A DNA stretch of 64,000 nt from NCBI RefSeq assembly GCF_036021035.1, contig NZ_CP107930.1, positions 2,418,001 through 2,482,000 of the forward strand, written 5' to 3'. Every line of letters begins with the position of its first letter. Position 1 is the stretch's first letter. Positions 57,720 through 64,000 of the stretch are shown one piece after another. Made by a program: the position numbers and the translations under genes. Below the pieces are notes generated by a model. It was not told the origin of the DNA and did not search any database. It was given only the letters and a program-made list of their open reading frames with translations. This DNA is from Kineococcus sp. NBC_00420. GTDB lineage: Bacteria > Actinomycetota > Actinomycetes > Actinomycetales > Kineococcaceae.

Positions 57720-58824
57720 TCCGACGGGGGGACACCGGTTGCAGCGGCTGAGGATCGAGGACCTCGCCGACGTCGCGCGCGGCGCCGCCGTCCTCGGGAC
57801 GGGTGGGGGCGGCGACCCGCACATCGGGGAACTGCTGGCCCGCTCCGCGGTGCGCAGGCACGGTCCGGTCGAACTCACCGCCCTGGCGGAACTGCCCGAC
57901 GACGCCGTGGTGCTGCCCGTCGCGATGATGGGTGCCCCGACGGTCATGGTCGAGAAGCTCCCCTCGACCGAGCAGGTGGGCCGGGCCGTCGAGGTCCTCA
58001 CCCGCCACCTCGGCCTGCGAGTCACCCACATCGCCTGCGACGAGGCGGGTGGGGTGAACTCGCTGATCCCGGTCGTCGCCGCGGCGGAACTCGGTCTCCC
58101 CCTGGTCGACGCCGACGGCATGGGCCGGGCGTTCCCGGAACTCCAGATGACCCTGCCGACGCTCTACGGGATCAAGGGGACCCCGATGTCCATCGTGGAC
58201 GAGAAGGGCAACGCCGGGATCTTCGAGACGATCGACAACACCTGGGCCGAACGCCTGGCCCGGACCGCGACGGTCGAGATGGGGTGCTCGGCGATGATCA
58301 GCAACTACGCCATGTCCGGCGCGGAGGCCCGGCGGTCGCTGGTGCCCGGAACCCTGTCACTGGCCGCCGCCATCGGACGGACCATCACGGCGGCCAAGGG
58401 GTCCGACGACCCCGTCGCCCCCGTCGTGGACCACCTCGGCGGCCGCCTGCTGTTCACCGGCAAGGTGGTCGACGTGGCGCGGCGGACCACCACGGGCTTC
58501 GCCCGGGGCGAGGCGCGGCTGGAAGGGACGGCGGAGTTCACCGGCTCGACCCTGCTGCTGCAGTTCCAGAACGAGAACCTGGTGGCCGAACGGGACGGTG
58601 AGCTCGTCGCGACGGTCCCCGACCTCATCAGCACCCTCGACCTCGCGAGCGGGGAGGCCGTCACCACCGAGACGTTGCGCTTCGGCCACCGGGTCGCCGT
58701 CATCGCCTCGCCCTGCGACCCGCGCTGGCGCAGCGACGCCGGACTGGCCCTGGCCGGGCCGCGGGTGTTCGGCTACGACGTGGAACCCGTCCTGATCGAC
58801 CTGGCGGCGGGGGTGCCGGCGTGA
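57712..58824 (+). CDS. DUF917 protein, copy 1
   Basis: 370 residues from GTG 57712. The DUF917 (COG3535) motifs are all present: ARGAAVLGTGGGGDPHIG, MMGAPTVMVEKLP, DADGMGRAFPELQM, ARRTTTGFARG and FQNENLVAERDG. Function unproven; members pair with HyuA-like proteins. Overlaps both neighbours (8 bp upstream, GTGA downstream), so the complex is made in fixed proportion. Confidence 0.9.
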   Translation: MSDPTGGHRLQRLRIEDLADVARGAAVLGTGGGGDPHIGELLARSAVRRHGPVELTALAELPDDAVVLPVAMMGAPTVMVEKLPSTEQVGRAVEVLTRHLGLRVTHIACDEAGGVNSLIPVVAAAELGLPLVDADGMGRAFPELQMTLPTLYGIKGTPMSIVDEKGNAGIFETIDNTWAERLARTATVEMGCSAMISNYAMSGAEARRSLVPGTLSLAAAIGRTITAAKGSDDPVAPVVDHLGGRLLFTGKVVDVARRTTTGFARGEARLEGTAEFTGSTLLLQFQNENLVAERDGELVATVPDLISTLDLASGEAVTTETLRFGHRVAVIASPCDPRWRSDAGLALAGPRVFGYDVEPVLIDLAAGVPA

Positions 58825-59927
58825 ACTGGATCCTCGACGAGTCCCACCTGCCCGACCTGGCGCGCGGGGCGGCCCTGCTCGGCACCGGCGGCGGCGGGGA
58901 CCCCTACATCGGACGCCTGCTCGTCCAGGAGGCGATCCGCGAGCACGGGCCGATCACCGTCCTCGACCCCGACGGCCTCGACGACGACCTGTTCATCGTG
59001 CCCACCGCGATGATGGGCGCTCCGACGGTCATGGTCGAGAAGGTGCCCCGCGGCAGCGAACCCGTCGTGGCGTTGCGCCGCCTCGAGAAGCACCTGGGCC
59101 GCACCGCGGGGGCCACGATGCCGATCGAGTGCGGCGGGCTGAACTCGATGATCCCGCTGCTCGTCGCAGCCCGCACCGGCCTGCCCGTCGTCGACGCCGA
59201 CGGCATGGGCCGCGCGTTCCCGGAACTGCAGATGGAGACGTTCAGCGTCTACGGCGTGCACGGTTCCCCCATGGTCGTCGCCAGCGACCGGGAGGAGACG
59301 GTGCTCATCGAGACCGGCGCCGACGACGTGCGCATGGAACGGCTCTCCCGGGCCGTCACGATCCAGTTCGGTGGGGCCGCTCTGATCGCCGAGTACCCGA
59401 TGAGCGGGGCCGACGCGAAGCGCACGGCGGTGCCGAGGACGCTCTCCCTGGCGCTCGGGGCCGGACGGACCATCCGCGAGGCCCGCGAGGCCCACGCGGA
59501 TCCGGTGCAGGCCCTGCAGGAGTTCTTCGCGACGACGATCTACCGCCACCTGCGTGTCCTGTTCCGTGGGAAGGTGAGCGACGTCGAGCGGCGCACGACG
59601 GGAGGTTTCGCCCGGGGTTCGACCCTGATGACGGGTCCCGACGGCGGGACGCTGGTACTGCAGTTCCAGAACGAGCACCTCATCGCCCGCCGGGACGGCG
59701 AGGTCGTCTGCGTGGTGCCGGACCTCATCTGCGTCCTCGACGACTCCACGGGGGAACCCATCACCACGGAGGGTCTGCGCTACGGACAGCGGGTCGTGGT
59801 GGTCGGGATCTCGACGCCGGACCTGATGCGCACCCCGGCGGCGCTCGCGACGTTCGGGCCGGCGGCGTTCGGGCTGGACCTGGCGTTCACCCCGGTCGAG
59901 GAACTGTCCGCCGTTCCCGTCGGCTGA
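58821..59927 (+). CDS. DUF917 protein, copy 2
   Basis: 368 residues from GTG 58821. Same motifs as copy 1: ARGAALLGTGGGGDPYIG, MMGAPTVMVEKVP, DADGMGRAFPELQM, RRTTGGFARG and FQNEHLIARRDG. The two copies are clearly paralogues and probably form a hetero-complex. Followed by a 42-bp gap before copy 3. Confidence 0.9.
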   Translation: MNWILDESHLPDLARGAALLGTGGGGDPYIGRLLVQEAIREHGPITVLDPDGLDDDLFIVPTAMMGAPTVMVEKVPRGSEPVVALRRLEKHLGRTAGATMPIECGGLNSMIPLLVAARTGLPVVDADGMGRAFPELQMETFSVYGVHGSPMVVASDREETVLIETGADDVRMERLSRAVTIQFGGAALIAEYPMSGADAKRTAVPRTLSLALGAGRTIREAREAHADPVQALQEFFATTIYRHLRVLFRGKVSDVERRTTGGFARGSTLMTGPDGGTLVLQFQNEHLIARRDGEVVCVVPDLICVLDDSTGEPITTEGLRYGQRVVVVGISTPDLMRTPAALATFGPAAFGLDLAFTPVEELSAVPVG

Positions 59928-59969
59928 ACCGGCTGCACGGGTGGACGCGGTCCGTGGCACGCTGCCGCC

Positions 59970-61031
59970 GTGCTGCTGACCGCGTCCGACGTGCCTGCGC
60001 TGGTCCGCGGCGCGGCCCTGTTCGGTTCGGGCGGCGGTGGTGACACGCAGGACACGGCGATCTTGCTGAGCCGTTCGATGGGCCAGGGGGTGGAACTCCT
60101 CGATCCCGAGCACGCGCCGGACGACACGGTCGTGGTCCCCGTCGGGCTGGTCGGGGCGACGATCGTGCTGGCCGAGGAACTGCCGGGCGGCGCGGAGTTC
60201 ACGACGGCCCTGCGCGCCGTGGAACGCTGGACGGGAACGCGCGCGCAGGCCCTCGCGAGCATCGAGGCGGCAGGGGCGAACGCGCTGACGGCCCTGCTGG
60301 TCGCGACGGACGTGGGGCTCCCCGTCGTCGACGTGGACCTCTGCGGCCGGGCCCTGCCCCGCCTGGACCAGTTCTCGATCGCGGTGGACGGCCTGCCGTT
60401 GACGCCGTTGGTGCTGTGCCCGCCGGGTGGCTCGCTCGTCGTGCTCGACCACGCCCGACCGGCCCAGGTCGAGCGGACGGTCCGCAGCGTCCTGGGGTCC
60501 AGTGGTGGCTGGGCGGCGGTGGCCTTCCCACCGATGTCCCTGGAGGTGCTGCGTCGCAGCGGGACACCGACGACGACCCGGCGCTGCCTCGACGTGGGAC
60601 GGCGACTGCTGGACCTTCCGGAGGCCGCCGCACCCGCACGGCTGGAGGCGGCGACGGGAGGTCGCGTGCTGGGCGCGGGGCGCGTCGTCGAGGTGGTGCG
60701 CAGTTCCGCGCGGGGTTTCGGCCGCGGCAGCCTGACGTTGCGCGATCGGCGGACTTCCGGGTTGCTGCGGTTGGAGATGGAGAACGAGTACCTCGTGGCC
60801 TTCGAGGACGGTGCCCCGGTGGCCACGACCCCGGACGTCATCGCCGTGCTGGAACGGCGCAGTCTGCAGGCGATCTCGTGCGACCGGGCGACCCGTGGGT
60901 CGGAGGTCGTCGCCCTGCACCTGCCGGGTCCCGCGTTCTGGCGGGACGCACCGCGGTTGGACGCGGTGGCTCCCCGGGCGTTCGGCATCGACGTCGATCC
61001 CGTCCTCCTCCCCGCGGCGGTGTCGCCGTGA
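59970..61031 (+). CDS. DUF917-like protein, copy 3 (divergent)
   Basis: 353 residues from GTG 59970. It aligns with the other two over its length, but the key motifs are altered: GSGGGGDTQDT for GTGGGGDP, LVGATIVLAEE for MMGAPTVMVEK, DVDLCGRALPRLDQ for DADGMGRAFPELQM. MENEYLVAFEDG matches the C-terminal motif. It may have a structural or regulatory role instead of the original activity. Its TGA overlaps the start of the regulator gene. Confidence 0.87.
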   Translation: MLLTASDVPALVRGAALFGSGGGGDTQDTAILLSRSMGQGVELLDPEHAPDDTVVVPVGLVGATIVLAEELPGGAEFTTALRAVERWTGTRAQALASIEAAGANALTALLVATDVGLPVVDVDLCGRALPRLDQFSIAVDGLPLTPLVLCPPGGSLVVLDHARPAQVERTVRSVLGSSGGWAAVAFPPMSLEVLRRSGTPTTTRRCLDVGRRLLDLPEAAAPARLEAATGGRVLGAGRVVEVVRSSARGFGRGSLTLRDRRTSGLLRLEMENEYLVAFEDGAPVATTPDVIAVLERRSLQAISCDRATRGSEVVALHLPGPAFWRDAPRLDAVAPRAFGIDVDPVLLPAAVSP

Positions 61032-62545
61032 TGCTCCCGCTGGCCTCGCTGCTGGACCTGCCGGGCTGGCGTGGCCGGGTCCGTGTCCTCGGTGGCAGTC
61101 CGACCGGGCGACGGGTCGGGTCGGTCGTGCTGGTGACCGATCGGGTCGAGCCTCGGGTGGGGGTCCTGGTGGCGACCGCGTCCGACCCGGCCGCGGAAGG
61201 CAGCGCCTGGCGGCTGGACGCCCTGCTGCGACGGGCGGCCGACGCCGGAGCCGGCGCGGTGCTGCTGCCCACGACGACGGACCTGCCGGCGCCGACGCGG
61301 TTGCTGTGCTCACGACTGGAGGTCTGCGTCCTCGGCTCGGAGGGGTCCTTCCTGGAGCTGCTGACGGAGGCCGCGGTCGCGCTGGCCGCCCCCGAGGTGG
61401 TCCGGGCGCGCACGGTGCTCCGGGTCCACACCGGGCTGGCCTCGGGCCGCGGGGACGGACCCGCCCGGCTCGTCACCCTGGTCGCGGAGGCCCTCGGGGT
61501 CCCGGTGGCCGTGCTGGACCGGGGCGGTCAGCACCTCGAGGGTTCCCCGCAGGAGGCCGGGCTGGCGATCCCCCGGCCCGGTGAGGCGGTGCCGCAGCGG
61601 GCGGTCCTGGCCGGCGGTACCACCCTCGCGCAGCCGGTGCTGCTGCCCGGCATCCCGGGGGTGCAGCGGTGGCTGGTGGCCTGGGTGCCGAACGAACGGG
61701 ACGACGTCGGCGAGACCGCGGCCGACTGCCTCGTCGCCGGCGCGGTCGCCCTGGCCGGTCGGCTCGCGATGGACCGGCTGGTCCTCGAACGCGACGCCCG
61801 CGCCCGGACAGCCCTCCTCGCCGACGTCCTGCGGGGCGGGGACGACGCCTCGGCACTCCTGCGTCGTCGCGCGGCGGCCACCGGGTGGCCGCTGGACGGC
61901 TGGCACGTCGGCGTCCACGTCAGCACGGGTGACGGCGTCGACAACGCCGGGCTGCGGGCGGACGCGCTGGCGGCGTTCGCGGCGACGGGGACGGAACTCG
62001 TGCTCGTGGAACAGGACTCGGGCTGGACGGGGTGGTGGACGGCGCCCCGGGAACCGAGCGCGGAACAGGTCCGGACGTTGGCCGCGTCGTTGCGGGCCGG
62101 GCACCGCGAGCTGCAGGGGTCCACGGGGTGCGCGACCGGGGTGGGCCGTCCGCACCCCGGACCGGGTGGGATCGCAGCGACCCTGGCCGAGGCCTCGGAC
62201 GCGGCCCGACTGGCCGGGAACCGTCCGGAACGGGGGCGGTTCCTGCACGTCGACCAGTTGGGGGTGGCCCAGACGTTGCTCGCCTGGACCCGGACGAACA
62301 CGTTCGAACCTGCGGCGCAGAGCCTGCTGGCGCCCCTCGGGGCCCCGGACGGTGAACTCGTGCGGACGCTCGCGGCCTACCTCGACGCGGAGTCGTCGGT
62401 GACGGAGACGGCGGCCGTCCTGGGCGTGCACCGCAACACCGTCGCGGCGCGGACCGCGCGCGTCGAGCAGTTGCTGCACGTGGACCTCGGCGACCCCGAC
62501 CAGCGGTTGGCGCTGCACCTCGCCTGCCGCGCGCTCACCACCTGA
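61031..62545 (+). CDS. PucR/CdaR-type transcriptional regulator
   Basis: 504 residues from ATG 61031 (GTG 61028 immediately before is also possible, overlapping the previous stop). An N-terminal PucR-like purine-catabolism domain (about 1-125) is followed by a GAF-like middle and a C-terminal helix-turn-helix of the HTH_30 type (LAAYLDAESSVTETAAVLGVHRNTVAARTARVEQLL, in part). PucR proteins activate purine or hydantoin degradation genes. As last gene of the operon it probably controls it. Confidence 0.9.
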   Translation: MLPLASLLDLPGWRGRVRVLGGSPTGRRVGSVVLVTDRVEPRVGVLVATASDPAAEGSAWRLDALLRRAADAGAGAVLLPTTTDLPAPTRLLCSRLEVCVLGSEGSFLELLTEAAVALAAPEVVRARTVLRVHTGLASGRGDGPARLVTLVAEALGVPVAVLDRGGQHLEGSPQEAGLAIPRPGEAVPQRAVLAGGTTLAQPVLLPGIPGVQRWLVAWVPNERDDVGETAADCLVAGAVALAGRLAMDRLVLERDARARTALLADVLRGGDDASALLRRRAAATGWPLDGWHVGVHVSTGDGVDNAGLRADALAAFAATGTELVLVEQDSGWTGWWTAPREPSAEQVRTLAASLRAGHRELQGSTGCATGVGRPHPGPGGIAATLAEASDAARLAGNRPERGRFLHVDQLGVAQTLLAWTRTNTFEPAAQSLLAPLGAPDGELVRTLAAYLDAESSVTETAAVLGVHRNTVAARTARVEQLLHVDLGDPDQRLALHLACRALTT

Positions 62546-62565
62546 CTCCGCGCACCTCCCAGGGG

Positions 62566-63558
62566 TCACACACCCACGGGCTGCAGCGCCTCGGCGGTCA
62601 GCTGCACCGAACGCAGCCGCGCTTCGGTCGAGAGCGCCTGGTGGGCGACGATGAGTTCGTCGGCGCCGGTGGAGGCGGCGAACTCCTCGAGGTAGCTGCG
62701 CACCTCGGTGGGGGTACCGACTGCCGCGTACGCCTGCATCTGGCGGACGTGCTGGCCCGCAGCGGTCTCCATGAGGATGTCGACCTCGGCCTCGCTGAAC
62801 GTGCGGCCGCGGCCGAAGAGCGACGTCGCGAACCGGCGCTGCACCCCGGCGAAGGACTCGCGGGCCGCGTCGGTGGTGTCGGCGGCCACGACGTTCACAC
62901 CGGCGATGACGTGGGGCTCGGCGAGCTGCTCGGAGGGGCGGAACTCGTTGCGGTACGCCGCGACCGCCGCACCGAGTTGCTGCGGGGCGAAGTGCGAGGC
63001 GAAGGCGTAGGGCAGACCGAGCGCGGCGGCCAGGTGCGCGCCGAACGTCGAGGAGCCCAGGACGTAGAGGGGGACCTTCAGTCCCGTCCCGGGGACCGCG
63101 TCGACCCCGGGGACGCGCGACTGGCCCGCGAAGTAGGCGCGCAGTTCGGCGACGTCCTCGGGGAACTGGGCAGAGGCCGCGGGGTCACGGCGCAACGCGT
63201 ACGTCGTCGCCTCGTCCGAGCCGGGCGCGCGACCCAGACCGAGGTCGATGCGCCCCGGGTACATCGCCTCGAGGGTGCCGAACTGCTCGGCGATGGCCAG
63301 CGGCGAGTGGTTGGGGAGCATGACCCCACCCGCGCCGAGGCGGATCGACGTCGTCTTCGCACCGATGTGCGAGATCATCACCGCAGGAGCGGACGACGCG
63401 ATGGACGGCATGTTGTGGTGCTCGGCGTACCAGACCCGTCGGTAGCCGTGGGCCTCCGCCGTCTGGGCGAGCGCGACGCTCGCGGCGATGCTCTCGCCCG
63501 CCGACTCCCCGGGTGCGATGGGGGCGAGGTCCAGGACCGAGAGCACGAGCGACGACAT
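62566..63558 (-). CDS. LLM-class flavin-dependent oxidoreductase (MsnO8-like)
   Basis: 330 residues from ATG 63558 with AAAGG upstream. Luciferase-like barrel: [17 protein letters not shown] at the start, [32 protein letters not shown]-like segment replaced by [21 protein letters not shown], and [22 protein letters not shown]. This is the single-component MsnO8/YhbW group. It probably uses FMN from a reductase encoded elsewhere. Substrate unknown. Confidence 0.9.
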   Translation of the reverse strand: MSSLVLSVLDLAPIAPGESAGESIAASVALAQTAEAHGYRRVWYAEHHNMPSIASSAPAVMISHIGAKTTSIRLGAGGVMLPNHSPLAIAEQFGTLEAMYPGRIDLGLGRAPGSDEATTYALRRDPAASAQFPEDVAELRAYFAGQSRVPGVDAVPGTGLKVPLYVLGSSTFGAHLAAALGLPYAFASHFAPQQLGAAVAAYRNEFRPSEQLAEPHVIAGVNVVAADTTDAARESFAGVQRRFATSLFGRGRTFSEAEVDILMETAAGQHVRQMQAYAAVGTPTEVRSYLEEFAASTGADELIVAHQALSTEARLRSVQLTAEALQPVGV

Positions 63559-63667
63559 GGTGCGACCTTTCGAACGGGACTGGTTCCTCTTGGAGCCAAC
63601 CTCCGGAGCGGCCCGGGGATTCCGTGCGCCCCGCCCGACCCCCTGCAGGTGGTGCCAGACTCCGGTG

Positions 63668-64000
63668 GTGACCGTGGAGCTGGAGGACGTCGTCGCCCGG
63701 CTGCGCGCCGCGGGGTGCGTGTTCGCCGAGCGCGAGGCAGAGCTGCTCCTCGCGACGGCGGACCCCGAACGGCTCGTGCTGCGACGGATCGCCGGCGAAC
63801 GGCTCGAGGACGTCCTGGGGTGGGCGGAGTTCGTCGGGCTGCGGTTCACCGTCGCCCCCGGCGTCTTCGTCCCCCGCCACCGCAGCGAGTTCCTCGTCGA
63901 GATCGCCGTGGCCCGGACCAGACCCGGTGACGTGGTGCTCGACGTGGGCTGCGGGACCGGAGCACTCGGAGGCGCGTTGCGCGCCCGCGTCCCGGGGGTC
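63668..64000 (+). CDS. HemK/PrmC-like protein-glutamine methyltransferase (3' end missing)
   Basis: The first 111 residues, from GTG 63668; the window ends inside the gene. After an N-terminal helical part ([20 protein letters not shown]) come [22 protein letters not shown], matching the RPETE-type region of HemK proteins, and the SAM motif [17 protein letters not shown]. The NPPY catalytic motif would lie beyond the end. Shorter N-terminus than PrmC suggests the actinobacterial paralogue group, whose target is uncertain. Confidence 0.82.
   Translation, partial: MTVELEDVVARLRAAGCVFAEREAELLLATADPERLVLRRIAGERLEDVLGWAEFVGLRFTVAPGVFVPRHRSEFLVEIAVARTRPGDVVLDVGCGTGALGGALRARVPGV

Noticed and set aside
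54755-62545. The HyuA/DUF917 operon as a complete hydantoinase HyuA-HyuB system.
   Set aside because: No HyuB-type subunit is encoded; the genes after HyuA are DUF917 proteins.

Overview
The window is a 64 kb piece of a very GC-rich actinobacterial chromosome. GTG starts are common, 4-bp ATGA/GTGA stop-start overlaps link many genes, and there is an F420-type LLM oxidoreductase. Gene content and style point to a Kineococcus-like member of the Kineosporiaceae; this is inference, as there is no rRNA or other marker. No tRNA, rRNA or CRISPR array was seen.

Layout. 1-1176: end of an unidentified gene, then an MDR oxidoreductase. 1196-8002 (minus): a sugar operon in the order ROK regulator, lipoprotein binding protein, two ABC permeases, family-4 phospho-glycosidase, BadF-type kinase, behind a perfect 15-bp palindrome. 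8093-10276: esterase, then a CmtR-like metal sensor coupled to a CDF exporter. 10318-12744: stress-type genes (ECF sigma factor coupled to an Asp23-like protein; small membrane protein coupled to a STAS protein). 12784-17616: LLM oxidoreductase, membrane GGDEF-EAL protein, aminobutyraldehyde dehydrogenase.

17718-21341 holds the most striking locus: a retron reverse transcriptase related to the myxobacterial Mx162-type enzymes. Directly upstream is a 14-bp perfect inverted repeat (19353-19366 / 19514-19527) enclosing a hairpin-rich stretch, which fits the a1/a2 repeats of an msr-msd RNA. A 53-residue single-span membrane protein gene sits 5' of it on the same strand, and a LigB-type ATP-dependent DNA ligase is divergent.

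21410-25813: MarR regulator, MATE exporter, NYN protein, TetR regulator, SDR, DUF1905 protein. 25832-28980 is a small, partly lower-GC island inserted in the 3' end of rlmC. It is flanked by a 20-bp direct repeat. The old rlmC tail is stranded at 25810-25851 and the island supplies a new tail. It carries a leaderless two-gene XRE/ImmA-IrrE module and decayed gene pieces, but no recognisable integrase.

28909-39761: rlmC, several regulator/target pairs with visible palindromic operators, a sirtuin coupled to an MFS transporter, DinB coupled to AlkA, and a TauE/SafE transporter. 39943-46304: a heptose cluster with a three-domain GmhA-HldE fusion, a GT9 transferase and GmhB, next to a sugar-lactone-type oxidase and a GT8 transferase. 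46457-54651: a mixed set including SDR/TetR and VOC/WYL divergent pairs. 54755-62545: a six-gene operon with a cytosine-permease-type importer, a hydantoinase A-type protein, three tandem DUF917 paralogues and a PucR-type regulator. The window ends in a truncated HemK-like methyltransferase gene.
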